Below the pieces are notes generated by a model. The model did no database searches, was not told the DNA's origin, and worked only from the letters and a program-made list of their open reading frames with translations. Position numbers and translations under genes: made by a program. This document shows, in pieces, positions 34,456-49,700 of a stretch of 64,000 nt of DNA. How positions within the stretch are numbered: position 1 is the stretch's first letter; every line of letters starts with the position of its first letter. The stretch is from Corticium candelabrum (taxonomy: Eukaryota > Porifera > Homoscleromorpha > Homosclerophorida > Plakinidae), in the NCBI RefSeq assembly GCF_963422355.1, contig NC_085085.1:6369233-6433232 (forward strand), written 5' to 3'.

Positions 34456-35298
34456 CTAAAGCCAAGATTCCCAATAAACAGTTCATCAGCAATTGCATAA
34501 TATCTCAAGCAAATAATATACATGTCATATGACTTAAAGGAGCACTTCACCAATTGAGGTGTGCGCAGTAGACGTTAACATAAGGTGTGTGCAGTAGACG
34601 TTAACCTACGTTAAGGCCTATGGCTGCCGACTGAATGCTTGCTGTGTTGCGCGAAGTATAGGTTTGGTCTTGCTTTCCGAGGCCAACTATGAGAGCACAC
34701 AATAGACGGGTCTAGACACTTCAGGTGACTCTAACAGTGAAAGAGAACAAGTTACAGTTGATAAGAGACTCAGTCGTTCGTATGTTGTAGACTTCACATA
34801 ATCGCCTTGAGCAACTTGCAATCGCTCGGTCTTTCGCACTTTCTTCCGTGTTTCTTTCTACAAAGGGAGGCCATACCACAGTTCAAAAGGGCTTGAGTAA
34901 TGTAAAAAACACACGAAAATGTGTGTCACTGCACGTAATCACGTGACACAAAGTGCCTTCATTCTATAGCCAAACCATCGCCGTATGTGTGCTTTTCGCC
35001 GTCAATTGAAAGTGAGTGACTCAGTCAGTGATGCGAAAGCACATCTTACTTTCGCCTACACAAATATCAAAGTTTACACGAAGTGGTAAAACGAAACCTA
35101 CACATAATCGACGTTATTTGAAGAAAACGTCTCGTACAATTTTGTTTGTTTGCGTTATCATAATGCTCAGCTATCAAGTTTGCTCTGAGATAGCACCAAA
35201 CTTCCCAACTTGAAAGACCAGAAATGATAAGCTAATGCGTGTGCATCAATGGGGGATATCCACTTGCATGTTTCAATCAAGTCTAATGCAACATGTAC
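34456..35298. other. CpG-richer spacer or intron between gene B LE exons and gene A1 sushi exons
   Basis: About 840 bp without a recognisable domain exon. Base composition differs from the surrounding introns, with more CG dinucleotides at about 34,560-35,000. It could be an intron of a fused B-A1 gene or the promoter region of A1. A plus-strand ORF at 35,016-35,213 with a hydrophobic segment has no recognisable domain and overlaps no other support. Confidence 0.5.
34557..34605. repeat. 23-bp direct repeat (aggtgtgYgcagtagacgttaac)
   Basis: Two copies, 34,557-34,579 and 34,583-34,605, differ at about two positions and are 26 bp apart. They may be a duplicated regulatory site or slippage. Confidence 0.7.
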
Positions 35299-35656
35299 CT
35301 TCACAGACGTCAGGGTTACTGCTGCTGAAATTATAAAATGATGGCTTGCAACTATCACATCTCTGACCACCAGCATTCCCTTTGCAGTCACAGTATCCAG
35401 TCTCATTGCACAAAGTTGACAGGGAACCCACAGGATGACAATTACAAGCTGCACAACAGATCCAAATAACATAGAGATCTCACCACAAGCTATACGTATA
35501 TTCACTTTATACCTTGACAACCAGCAGTGCTAAATCCAAAAAAAGTGTAATTACAAGTAGCGCATTTTCGAGTAACAACATTGGGAGCACAAGCGCACTG
35601 GCCACCCAATTTCTCACATACTTGACTAGAACTTGTTTCCACATTACAACTACAAT
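35299..35656 (-). CDS. Gene B C-terminal LE exons after module U1
   Basis: Two LE exons, 35,513-35,656 (144 nt; [19 protein letters not shown], then FFGFSTAGC) and 35,299-35,448 (150 nt; [18 protein letters not shown], then [12 protein letters not shown]). They correspond to LE-a and LE-b of a further module, but no LE-c, LE-d or IV-B exons follow. The last exon ends in a GTACAT donor in phase 1. Read-through past the donor gives a stop after about nine residues. Confidence 0.8.
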
Positions 35657-38600
35657 CTATAACACAATAATCCTTAATTCACAACTACAACACCTTACAG
35701 AAAGTTCCTTCGCACTCAGTGCTCCATTGAAAAGAGCAGCATTGATGAGAATAGTGTGATTTCTACAAGCCTCACTAAGAGAAGTTGAAGATGCTTGTGG
35801 TACAGATTCCCTCACATTGTAGCAAGTCAAAGGAAACTGTAATTGATCGCCAAGAGACAATGCATTAAACTCAGGTAGATTAGTGTGTAGTGGCATAAGT
35901 AGAACCTGCAAGAAAGCATCATCAGCTACAACTATGCTATTTTCATCAAAATTTTGTGCTAAATCAACCGACCGAATCAACAAAAAATCCATCAGCGGAA
36001 TTTCCAGCTCTAGCATCACGGATGTAAGTGAAGTTAACAATAAGTTCAGAGCCAGCAATTTGATTTTCCATTAACAATCTAATGTAAGGATTAGCAAATC
36101 CAGGTGCAGATGGTAGACGACCATCATCAGTAATTACACTTGCCCAATCACCTGACCTCACTGCTGTCAACTGGACATTATCAAATGAACTTAATGCCTA
36201 AAACCATGAAATAATCAACTTACCCTACCCTGACAATTAACTCAATATGAACAACTTATCACCTCGTAACGAACAATCAGTCTATATCGAATAGATATCT
36301 GTGGTACAATTACTCGAAACGTAATGCGATTACCATCGCCACTCATTCTCACTCCACCAGTCCCAGTAAACTTGGTAAGGTCACTGACTCGTCTCTCAAC
36401 CATAGCTCCTCCCTGTGACAACAAGCACATCCAAATTAACTACTACCATAAAAGACAATCAGTAACTTACACTGAGACTAGCAAACTCTGCTTCATATAT
36501 GACACCCTCAAAGTAAGGCAACCAATAGAAATCTTCAATGACGTCACAAATACGACCAATTAAATGAGATTTACAAGGACACTGTCCTGATGTATTGTTG
36601 CACAACAGTGAAACTGCAGTGGACAATGAACAGCCACAAGGATGACATCCACTATCATCATCAGAAACCACCATAAAGAATCCATCCTGTTGTATCAATA
36701 AGACATACTTACAAACAACAAAACTGACATAAAAAGTCATAAATGCTTCACTCTACATGCCATGCATTTCTCTATCCCTATCATCATCTGTTGACCTAAA
36801 CAGAATTTCATGTAACGTCTGTTTGTCTAGCTTTGTTCTAAATCTCTGTCAGTTAACACTATTTCAATTAATCAACACCAAATCAACATAACTATATATT
36901 AGCAATACAATAACAATCGCCCGTACTGTGCAAACAGAAGACTTGCAAACAGATGCACAAGTCGGCACGGCAAGTCAATGAATAAATTTGTAGCTACCCC
37001 TCATCAGCATAATAAACTCTTATTGGTATATACCATGCTTCAAAATTATTAATTTTTACAACTACATAGACTGTGTATCTTGTGTACAATAGTCAGATTG
37101 CTGTGATATGAATAAATTATACACAAATTGCTGCAGGTGTAAGTTAATCCATACAATGGACACACAAGTAGCAGCATGAAGAATAATTAAAAGTTACTGT
37201 ATTTCTTCGATTAAACGCCGCCCTCATATAAATGCCACAGATGCGAGTATAGGTAAAAGATAAACGCCGTCCTCAACTAATGGTCGCATTTCACTAAATT
37301 CCAATAGATCTAGTAGGGCCTATTGCTTGAAGTTTGAAGGAAAAATTGTACAACTTCTTCAGAGGCATACGTCACGCAAACATTTCTTTAGAATATCCGG
37401 ATACTGTTTTGGCACACGACGTACTAAGTGTAAAAAGTGTACCAGTATTCTATAGACGTTCTTCTCTTGAAAAGATGTCAGACCTACAGCGTGTACACTT
37501 ACATACTCTCCGAGCACAAACAGAGAGCCTTTAACAAATGCTGCCCTCATTTAACGACACAGTTGAAATCCTAGCTAAAATAAATGCTGCAGCGTTTAAG
37601 CAAAGAAATACGATATCGTCGGAAAGTTCACTGCCTATGGCTAAACTTGGCAACATGTTCAACTGTACCTATATAAGCAATTTTACCTCACATGCATCAC
37701 ACTTCAATCCAATCGCATTGTTCTTGCATGAACACTGACCCACATCATCACAAGACATATTGACAGATCCGATGGAATGGCAATCGCAAGCTACATTTGT
37801 AACTATCAATACACAGTTAGTATTCAACAAATTATATGATAACCTTCACAGCCTTCAGAATTGTTTAACTGCAAACTGAAGTACTTTGTCTTGCAAGTTG
37901 CACATTTTAAACCCTCTACATTTTCTTTACACACACACTGTCCTGTTGTAGCATTGCATTTCCCACTGGCTAACAGATTAGAGCCAGCAACATTGCACAA
38001 ACAAGCTACAAAAATTCATATAAACATTTGTTAAATGACCCCATCATAAAGCAAGGTTACCTTGACAGACATCGGGATTCTCACTACTAAAGTTGAAAAA
38101 AGATGATTTGCACATATCACATTTCTGTCCTTCTGCATTGCCCTTGCAGTCACAATAACCAGTTTCATTGCATTGAACTGACTTTGACCCAATGACATCA
38201 CAACTACAAGCTAATAAAAACACAATTACTGTAGTAATCCATTAGTTTATACAGCCCAAAACCAATACAAACAAACAAAGTTAAGTTAAGCCCTCTTTAT
38301 ACCTTCACAGCCATCATTGTCAAATCCAAAGTACATGTATTCACACATCGAACATGTCTGAGTGATGACATTAGGAACACACGAACACTGACCACCAAGT
38401 TTCTCACACGTTCTGCTATAATTCACTGTACCCACTCCATTACAGTCACAATCTACAAATAGAACAAACACACTGATTTACAAAGTGCAAGCAATCTATA
38501 GTAATATAATAGCAACCACTAGATATGCCCATAAAAATAAAAGTCAAAGCACAAAATCATTTGTAAAATTAATAAAATCAATCTTTACATAACCACACCA

Positions 38601-38696
38601 TAACTAAATTATGAACAGTTGCACCAAATAGTTATCAAAAGGGTAAGGTAGTTGATAGAGAATAAAATAGTACCTGCATTCAGGTTACAGTAGTTG

Positions 38697-38751
<55 letters not shown>

Positions 38752-41700
38752 ATACAATGTATGAATCCACAAACACCTCAACACTGTAGACTTGCACAAA
38801 AAGCCCAGGCAAAGTGGCAAATGCCATAGTCACAAAATACAGCAGTTACATAACAAAACCTAAAACTGGCAGTTAACAAAATGCCAAACCTGACATTGCA
38901 CAAAAAGGTACACAAATGCTATCAGCCTAAGTTGTCAGAGAAATTTCTACTTGAAACCTTAGGCAGTAGACCAACAAGCAGACAACACAACTACTACAAC
39001 CTCAACCCATAACAATTCTTGTGCAATTAAAAGAATACATGTGTATGAATAATCCAATTACCGAGTGATCCATTAAAGAGGGCAGCATTGACAAGAATTG
39101 TCTGTTTTCTACATTGCTCATCAATTGCAAAACTAAATGATGTTAACACGCTTCTCCTAACGTTGTAGCAAGTGTCCAGAAAAACAGTTTGGTCCATAGG
39201 CTCTAATGCTTGAAATTCTAGAAGATCCTGCACTTCTGGCATCAACAAAACCTATGACAACAGAACAATCAACAGTCACATTCTGTCTGCACAAACTTCT
39301 CACTACAAAATTAACAAACCGAGTCAACAAAGACTGCTTCACTAGGAAAGTAATGAGTGTACGCAGTGATGTTCACATCTAACTCAGATCTGGCAAACTG
39401 TGTCCCCAGTGGTACAACCAACACATTCTCCTCTGGAACCAAATAATAGGAAAGTGATAACGTCGCACCTCGACCATCAACAAATTGATGAACAAAAATC
39501 CGTATGTCAGCCAAACCATAATAGGAAGCCTGAAGACATCCTAAAACTGTTACAGTGACAACATCAATTGTCTGAACTGCTCACCTCATAGCGAATTACC
39601 AGATCATATTGAATAGTTCTCTGTGGTACAGCTACCTTAAATGTGACTTGACTACCATTCATCAACCTTACTCCACCTATTCCAGTAAAGTTGTTGGGAT
39701 CACTAATTCGTTTCTCAACCACTGCTCCTGCCTACAATTTACAAAATTTTCATCTCAAAATCACTCGTAGTAAACTGAACTATAGATACTCAACGCACAC
39801 TCAGATTAGCAAATTCTGCTTCATAAATGAGACCCTCCAAAAATGGCAACCAGTGAAAATCTTCAATGATGTCACAAGTACGTCCAGTCAGGCCAGATTT
39901 ACAAACACACTGGCCTGAAGACTTATCACATGTCTGTGAATCTGAAGATGACAGTGAACAACCACATGGATGACAACTGCCAGCATCACCAGAAGACATC
40001 GGATAAGATGCATCCTATTTTAACACATGTGTCTTGATCGGGAGATACTAAATGTAAAAAGCTAATAATCAATTCTTACCTCACAAACAGAACACTTCAG
40101 ACCAGCCACACCTTCTTTGCAAATACACTGACCAGTATCATTACATGACCCTTTTGACAAGGCTGTGGATCCATTGGAATTGCAATTGCAAGCTACATAA
40201 GTTAGAATGAAACTTGTACATACAACAAACGTCCAAATAACTCTCATTCTATACGTACACACCTTCACAGCCGGTAGGATTAAATAATTGCAGATTGAAA
40301 AATGATGTCTTACAACTCGTACATTTCACACCCTCCACGTTCTCTTTACACATGCACTGTCCTGTTGTACCATTGCAACTCCCCCCAACTGATGGATCAG
40401 AGCCAGATTCATTGCACAAACAAGCTAAACAATGTATGTAAACATCTCTGACATTACTTCATAAACTGAATCCAAGCTACCTTGACAGACATCAGGGTTC
40501 TCCACATTAAACTTAAAATATGATGGTTTACATACATCACATTTTTGTCCAGCTGCATTGCCCTTGCAGTCACAGTATCCAGACCCATTGCATTGAACTG
40601 ACTTGGATCCAATCACATCACACACGCAAGCTAATCATAAATAATTACGGTTGTTAGATAACAGTGCAATACCACATCACAACATAACAGAATTAATTTA
40701 AAACTAAATTCTTCATACCTTCACAACCATCACCATCAAATCCAAAATATGTGTAATCGCACACTGAACATGTTCGAGTGATGACATTAAATGCACATAA
40801 ACACTGCCCACCAATCTTTTCACAGTCCTTGCTATCATTTACTGTCCCTGTTACGTTACAGTCACAATCTATAATAAAGAAACACACACACTGTCTACAA
40901 ACAGTGAGCAGTATACAGTGACATAAGACCAACTACTGTATGTAGCATCACACATAACAAGCTCAAATACTACAAACATCTACAGTTCTGACAGATTCTG
41001 ACATGTCTATAATGTAATAAATTTAATACCTGCAATAGAAAACAAGTGTTATGGTTATTAGCAAAACATACTACAACAAACCTGCATGAGTTCGTACATT
41101 TTGAGAAAGAAATTACTCAACTACTAACTTACATAAAGTTGTTAGATGTAAAATCTTCTGGTGGGATCTTTATTCAAAGTACAGCAATGGTAAACAAATA
41201 ACACACAGAATTTCACAGTCCACTCAACAAAATTTATGCAATTACAGTCATTACATACTGCAATCCCCTTACCAAGCGTTCCATTAAAGAGAGCAGCATT
41301 GATGAGAATTGTCTGCTTTCTACATTGTTCGTCAATTTCATAGTTAAATGCCGTTGACACATTCATTCTCACGTTGTAGCAAGTATCAAGAAACACGCTC
41401 TGGTTATAAGCATCCAATGCTTGAAATTCAGGCAGGTCCTCTTCTTCTGGCATCAGCAAGACCTATAACGACACAACAACCACATCATAACATTCCAGCC
41501 GCTAAAAACACTGCTGCTAAACTAACAAACCGAGTCAATAAATGTTGTTCCGTCAAGTAAGTAAGTGTTGGCAATGATGTTCACATGTAACTCAGATCCA
41601 GCAAGCTGAGATCCCAATGGTACAGCTAACACATTGGCTTCCAACGTATAATACCCCGATGCCTCAGTTTCACTGTCCTCGGGTCCTAACGTATAATACT

Positions 41701-43568
41701 TTGATACCACACTTTGACCATCCTCAGATCGATGAACAGAAATTTTTATATCATTCCACACGTGCGAAGTCTAGAGACGTGCTACGATTGTTACAGTGAC
41801 AACACCAAACTCTTGCACTACTCACCTCATAACGAACTAACAGATCATATCGAATAGTCCTCTGTGGTACAGCTACCTTAAATGTGACTTGACTATCATT
41901 CATCAACCTTACTCCACCTATTCCAGTAAAGTTGCTAGGATCACTGGTTCGTTTCTCAACTGCTGCTCCACTCTACAATTTGCACAACCAACCATATAAT
42001 CATTCATAATCAACTAACAATGTGCAATTAACTTACGCTAAGATTAGCAAATTCTGCTTCATAAATGAGACCCTCCAAGAACGGCAGCCAGTGAAAATCT
42101 TCAATGATGTCACAAGTACGTCCAGTCAGACCAGATTTACAAACACACTGGCCTGAAGACTTATCACATGTCAGTGAAACTGAAGATGACAGTGAACAAT
42201 CACATGGATGACAACTGCCAGCATCATGAGAAGACATCAGAAAAGATCCATCCTATTTTAATACACACGTCTTGATCATAAAACACTAAATGCAAGAAGC
42301 TCTTAATGGCCGGATCAACCAACTAAATTGATTATCATCCTTTTTAATTGGGACAAAATAAATTGATTTTATTTGTATTTTTATTTAGTATGTATTACTA
42401 GCTGAGCAGCCCATTCTTTGCCCGGGTTGATTAGATTATTGATTGCTAGTTAATATCCCCTTGCAGAGACACAAAAATGTAACCAAGTGTCCCATTCTGA
42501 GAACATTTAGGTTGGCAAATGCAATAAGAACTTGGAGAGAAACACAAGCGTAAGACTCGCTTCAATCGGCAAGAACTCTTTGATTGCTGGGAAGGGTTGC
42601 AAAGGACGATGACATGAACAATCGATCTACACGGGACTGGTGTGGGCGTGCGTTTGAATGAACTGGAAGGTGTTAGTTAATCTCCTGTTGAAAACAATAA
42701 AAATGTAACAGAGTGTCCCGTTCCGAGAAATTAGCAGCAAGTATTCCATTCAGAGATAGATATCCAAGCAGCAAAAGCTTGGAAGTCATACCGTATAACC
42801 GGTTATTTCTGGAGTCTTAAATTACTGCAATTTGAGAAATTAAACAAAAGTTTTAATTACTGCAAATTAAATTTCTGGGTTCCAAATAGAAAGAAATTTC
42901 TGGTACACTTTTACACAGAGCATAGTATATGTGTTGGAACAGTGAGTTCCTGAGACTCCGAGGATAAGCTTAAATATCTGCAAATTCTATTTGTGCGCTC
43001 CGTGATCTCTTCGCAGAATTTGCAGATATATCATGATCGCAGAAATAACCGGTTATATGGTATGCAGATATTTACTCACCCGGATAATCGGTTCCCATAT
43101 ACATGTATATGACTAAGTCGTGCCTCATCTTGGAGCCATTCTGACAATGCCATTTGACATCGTCAATTCGGAAACGTTGCTGCCTTTGTAGGAAACAGGT
43201 GTAGCAAACGTGGCAACTATTCAACCCGCGTACACGAGCAAACAAAAGCAGTTGAATTTTTTAAAGACATGGATCTAGTCAAAAATATCTTGGTCTTATT
43301 AACGTCAGAGGTAATAAACGACATGCTCCGTACATACCATTTAAGGTATGTACGGTTTGGTGAAGTGTATGGGCAGTTTAAATTTGGTGAAGATCCACTG
43401 TGTGGTGTTAGAGAAATTCACACACGAGTGGAAACGGATTAAATTGGCAAGAAATCGCATCGTCCCAAGTGAACTCTAAAAGACGAAAACATCTTTGCTG
43501 TAGAGCTTGATTAATTTGCCGTGTGCAGGTAAAATTCGGTGGCATAATGCGGGTACATAGCGCGCGTG

Positions 43569-43601
<33 letters not shown>

Positions 43602-43700
43602 ACAATGTATGCACACACATGCACACACACATGCACACACACACACACACACACGCACACACAGACACACAATGTATGCACACATGTGCACACACACATG

Positions 43701-43772
<72 letters not shown>

Positions 43773-46700
43773 CGCACACACACATTATTGTGCGTGTGTA
43801 AATTGTTGAAACCTGTGTGGAGTTAATAATGAACGAAACTGTCTGACTTTATAATGCAGAACTCCATGTATTGCCCAAGCAAACTTACAACCTCCCAACA
43901 GGGTCAGTGAACTTACTCTTACCAGCTCATTCTCAGTACTGCCCACTTGAGTCGCAATGCAGGACATCCAGAACTGATCCGGTAGGGACTCCCAAAATCA
44001 CACACACCACTGCTGTAGTCTGTTAAGATATCTAAAACAGTGGCCTGCTCTGGAACGATGCACCCAAACAATGGTTTGAGAAACTGACACCTACACCAAA
44101 TCTGAAGTATGAGGCATGACTCGTTTGGCATGTGACCATGCTACTCCTTTGGCTATTGTAGCAGAATCTGCTTTGAGTATGCAAATAAAAGTAAACTAAA
44201 ACTTCATTAGACGGCCTGTGATCTTGAGACAAACGAGGATAATCAATGTATTTACTTGACCTGACCTAATGATTACTTCTTACCTCACAACCAGAACACT
44301 TCAGACCAGTTACACCTTCTTTGCAAACACACTGACCAGTAGCATCACATGCACCCTTTGACAATGCTGTGGATCCATTGGAATTACAATTGCAAGCTAC
44401 ATAAGTTAGAACCAAACTTGTACACCCAACTAAGTCCAACCATTCTCATTCCACATGTACAAACCTTCACAGCCAGTAGGATTGGATAATTGCAGATTGA
44501 AAAATGATGTCTTACAGCTTGTACATTTCACACCCTCTACGTTCTCTTTACACATGCACTGTCCTGTTGTAGCATCGCAACTTCCTCCAGCCGATTGATC
44601 AGATCCAGTTTCATTACACAAACAAACTAAACAATGTATGTAAACATCTCTGACATTACTTTATCATGAGATCAAGCCAAGCTACCTTGACAGACATCAG
44701 GGTTCTCCACATTAAAGTTAAAATATGATGGTTTACATACATCACATCTTTGTCCCGCTGCATTGCCCTTGCAGTCACAGTACCCAGTCTCATTGCATTG
44801 GACTGACTTTGATCCAATCACATCACACACACAAGCTAATCATAAATAATTAACATCAGACACTACCATATCACAAAGTAATAGAATAGATTTGAAACAT
44901 AAGTCCTTTGTACCTTCACAACCATCACCATCAAATCCAAAATATGTATAATCACACACTGAACATGTTCGAGTGATGATATTAGATGCACATAAACACT
45001 GTCCACCAAGTGTTAAACATTCTTTGCTATCATTCACTGTTCCTGTTACGTTACAGTCACAGTCTACAATAAAGAAACACACAAACTGTTTTACTACCAG
45101 CAAGCTATATGGCGATACAGTACAAAACCAACTACCATAAGTAACCATACACGTACAAATCAAATACTAAAGACATCTAAAAATTAATTAAGTCAATCCT
45201 GACATACCTACACTCTAATAATTACATTAGAAAACAGTGATAGCGCAACAGACCTGACATTAAAATAAAAATTTAAAAAACCGACAGCCATACAAACAGA
45301 GTTGCTAGATGCACAAATCTGTGATTGGATTTTCCGTAAAAGTAGAGCAATGGCATGCAAACAAACAACACAGAAAATGCTACACCTCATCACAACTTTA
45401 TGCAGTTAAGAGTTGTAAGTAGAATAATCCTCTTACCAAGTGTTCCATTAAAGAGAGCAGCATTGATAAAGATTGTCTGTTTTCTACATTGTTCGTCAAT
45501 TGCATAACTAAATGCTGTTGACACACTTTTTCTAACATCGTAGCAAGTCGCAAGAAACACACTCTGGTTATGAGAATCTAGTGCTTGATATTCTGGCAGG
45601 TCCTGTGCTTTCGGCATCAGCAAGACCTGTGACATCACAACAGTCACACAATCACCTTCTGCTTGCTTAATTAAACTGTTTGCTGGCAATTAACAAACCG
45701 AGTCCACAAAGATTGCTTCACTATAAAAGTACGGGTAAGCCATAATGTTCACATATAAATCAGATCCAGCAAGCTGAGTTCCCAGTGGTATAACCAACAG
45801 ATCGTTCTCTGGAGACAGATAATAGAAATGTGACACCACACGTTGACCATCAGATCGATACACATTCAGCAGTATTTCACACCAACCATCAAAGTAAGAC
45901 TGAAAACATACCTTATCGTTACACCCAGTAATCTAACCTTAATTTGCATTGCTCACCCAATAATAACGAACTACCAGATCATATCGAATCGTTCTCTGTG
46001 GTACGGTTACATTAAATGAAACTTGATGACCATCCATCAATCTTACTCCACCTATTCCGGTGAAGTTGCGAGAATCCCTAATTTGTTTCTCAACTGTTGC
46101 TCCAGCCTGTAATTTACAACTCTAAATTATATATAGTCAACAAAATTGATAGTCAACTTACACTAAGAACAGCAAATTCTGCTTCATAAATAAGACCCTC
46201 CAAAAAAGGGAGCCAGTGAAAGTCATCAATGATGTCACAAGTTCGTCCAGTCAAACCAGATTTACAAATACATTGTCCTGAGATCTTATCACACGTCAAT
46301 GAAACTGAAGATGACAGAGAACAACCACACGACTGACAACTGCTAGCATCATCAGGAAACAAAATGTAGAAGCCATCCTTTTCAAGTAACAATAATATGT
46401 AATCATAAAATACGAAGGTGGGTAGAAACAGCTCCCTTCTTACCTCACAAACAGAACACTTCAGACCAGTCACACCTTCTTTGCAAATACACTGACCAGT
46501 AGCATCACATGCCCCCTTTGACAACGCCGTGCATCCATTGGAATTGCAATTGCAAGCTACATGAGTTGGAAAAAAACTTGTACACATGCAACAAATAACT
46601 CTCATTCCACATGTACACACTTTCACAGCCAGTAAGACTGGATAATTGTAGATTGAAAAATGATGTCTTACAACTTGTACATTTCACACCCTCTACGTTC

Positions 46701-49700
46701 TCTTTACATATGCACTGTCCTGTTGTAGCATTGCAACTCCCCCGAGCTGATGGAGCAGATCCAGATTCATTGCACAAACAAGCTAGACCAACGTACATAA
46801 ACATCTCTGACTTTAGTTCATCATAAAGTCAAGCCAAGCTACCTTGACAGACATCAGGATTCTCCAAGTTAAAGTTAAAATACGATGGTTTACATACATC
46901 ACATCTTTGTCCCACTGCATTGCCCTTGCAGTCACAGTACCCACTCTCATTGCATTGAACTGACATTGATCCAATCACATCACACACACAAGCTAATCAT
47001 AAATAATTAAGGCTGTTAGATAACACACAATACCGCATCAAGAGGTAATAGAATTGATTTAAAACATAAGTTCTTTGTACCTTCACATCCATCACCATCA
47101 AATCCAAAATATGTGTAATCACACGCTGAACATGTTCGAGTGATGATATTAGATGCACATAAACACTGTCCACCAAGTGTTAAACATTCTCTGCTATTAT
47201 TCACTGTTCCTGTTACTGTACAGTCACAATCTACAATAAAACACACAAACTGTTTTACAAACTGTGAGCGGTATACAGTGACATATAAGACAACTACTGT
47301 ATGTAGCCTCACAAGAGTTGCCACACATTTTCACCAACAATTCGTAGCAAAATACAAGTAAACATGTCACACCCATTTTCCAGTGTCGTTGGGACCAAGT
47401 CCTTGTGTTTCTACTTGGTGACTGAAATCCTACAATGTACATCACTTACTGTTCTTCTCAAAACAGCCTTCAAAACAGTCTTAAAAGCATGTGCGATTGC
47501 TCGTATATGCAATATTCAGATGTCATTTAATTATTTGAACTAACAATCGTAAGCTGTGCAATTCTTTGCAGACCTTAAACTAACGGTATGCTTTGGTACC
47601 AGCGATCAAAAAAGCATTGCATGTAGGCACTAGCTCATAAAATACTGCTCAACAAAGGCAGCAAAAGAACCGTTTCATCAGTGTGAATAGCCGTCAAATA
47701 AAACAAGAATGATTTTGTCAAAAGAGACAGAGAATATGTAGCTATAAGGTTTCGCTATAAGTATACAAGCACCGTAACCAAGAAGCTCTGCAAGCTGCAC
47801 CAGCAAATGACCGAAATATGAAATAACCGCATGCAAATTGGACCTAATGCGAAATGACTGTACAGCCAGACCTCGTTACTCCAACACTGATAATCTGACA
47901 CCTACACTGTCTCACGAAAGTATATGTGAAACCAATTTACATACGTCACTGTGTATTTGTTACCGATAATACAACAGTTGCGTCAGCCCGACAGAAATCA
48001 GCGAGACAAACATGGTCAAAATAACGAGGTCTGACTGTGATACAAAATGACACAAATGCAAAATAAATGTAATGCAAAACGTGAAATGCATACCGAAACC
48101 AGTCACTGTAATGTTCGTGAGCTACCTGGCACTTGTTCAAGAATACCTATTCATAGGTCACAACAAAATTTCATCGCCAGTTTCCCCAAAAAAATTTGTA
48201 GGCTACAAATCTATTCATAGGTGTGGCAATCCTGCATCACACCTACAAGCTTAAATACTATAAACGGTTGATATCGATATCCGCTCTCACAGAAAAACTG
48301 AACACAAACTCTACCTTACATACTAACGCTACCGCACTGGTGACAAAACATCTGTAAGTTCGGAGATTCTAAAATGAACATACAATACTTTTAATGACTT
48401 CAGTTACTGACTGCAATTGAAAACAGTGTTATGGCTATTAAAAAACATACTAAAACAGACCTGCATGGGCTTGGACATTTCGAGAAAGAAATTATTCAAC
48501 TGCTAACTACACAAGTTGTTAGATGCAAATTATTGGTGAGACCTTTATTCCAAGTACAGTATGGCAAACAAATAGTACATAAACATTAGATTTCCATTCA
48601 ACTAACTTACACAATTACAGTTACACGAAGAATAATGCCCTTACCAACTGTTCCATTAAAGAGAGCAGCATTGATAAGAATTGTCTGCTTTCTACATTGT
48701 TCGTCAATTGCATAATTAAATGCTGTTGACACACTCTTCCTCACGTCATAGCAATTACTAAGAAACACACTCTGGTTATGAGCACTTAATGCTTGAAATT
48801 CAGGCAGGTCCTCTTCTTCTGGCATCAGCAAGACCTACAGTCACACAACAACCACATCATCGCATTCCAGCCGCTACCTTAAACAGTTTGCTGTCAAACA
48901 AACAAACCGAGTCAATAAACGTTGTTCCGTCAAGTAAGTAAGTGTTGGCAATGATGTTGACATGTAACTCAGATTCAGCAAGCTGAGATCCCAATGGTAC
49001 AACCAACAGATTGGGTTCCAACGTATAATACCCCGATGCCTCAGTTTCACCGTCCTCCGGTCCCAACTTATAATACTTTGATACCACACTTTGACCATCC
49101 TCAGATCGATGAACAGAAATCCTTAGATCATTCCACACATGCGAAGTCTGGACACGTGCTACGATTGTTATAGTGACAACACAAAACTCTTGCACTACTC
49201 ACCTCATAACGAACTAACAGATCATATCGAATTGTTCTCTGTGGTACAGCTACCTTAAATGTCACTTCACTACCATTCATCAACCTTACTCCACCTATTC
49301 CAGTAAAGTTGCCAGGATCACTAGTGCGTTTCTTGACTGTTGCTCCACTCTGCAATTTACATCAACAACCATACAATCATTCATAGTCAACTAACAATGT
49401 GCAATCAACTTACGCTAAGACTAGCAAATTCTGCTTCATAAATGAGACCCTCCAAAAACGGTAGCCAGTGAAAATCTTCAATGATGTCACAAGTACGTCC
49501 AGTTAGACCAGATTTACAATGACATTGGCCTGAAGACTTATCACATGTCAGTGAAACCGAAGATGACAGTGAACAACCACATGGATGACAACTGCCAGCA
49601 TCATCAGAAGGCATCATATACAATCCATCCTATTTTAATATACACGTGTCTTGATCTTAAGATTGATCGTAAGATACTAAATGCAACAAGCTAATCATCT

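Larger units (their letters stand above)
42253..44283. other. Enlarged 2.0-kb intron of module U3 with inserted repeats
   Basis: The extra sequence starts near 42,302, after the normal intron phrase gcaagaagct, and ends near 44,265. It includes two related phrases (aaaatgtaaccaagtgtcccattc at about 42,474 and aaaatgtaacagagtgtcccgttc at about 42,702), a MITE-like element and a CA microsatellite. The minus-strand ORFs at 43,785-44,232 have no recognised domain. Confidence 0.6.

Noticed and set aside
34282..34498. Definite start of gene A1 at an ATG with hydrophobic leader MQLLMNCLLGILAL
   Set aside because: Kept only as an alternative. The same bases also contain a phase-1 acceptor identical in position to other sushi exons, and the leader may be intron sequence.
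35016..35213. Plus-strand ORF with a membrane-like segment
   Set aside because: No homology recognised, no splice or promoter support, and it lies in the B-A1 spacer.
43408..43826. Several overlapping ORFs rich in Cys/Val or His/Thr
   Set aside because: These are translations of the CA microsatellite in several frames on both strands.
47140..48254. Small ORFs in the 1.4-kb introns (for example 47,946-48,140 and 48,072-48,254)
   Set aside because: They lie within the hAT-like non-autonomous element or antisense to LE-a, and are repeated only because the segment is duplicated.
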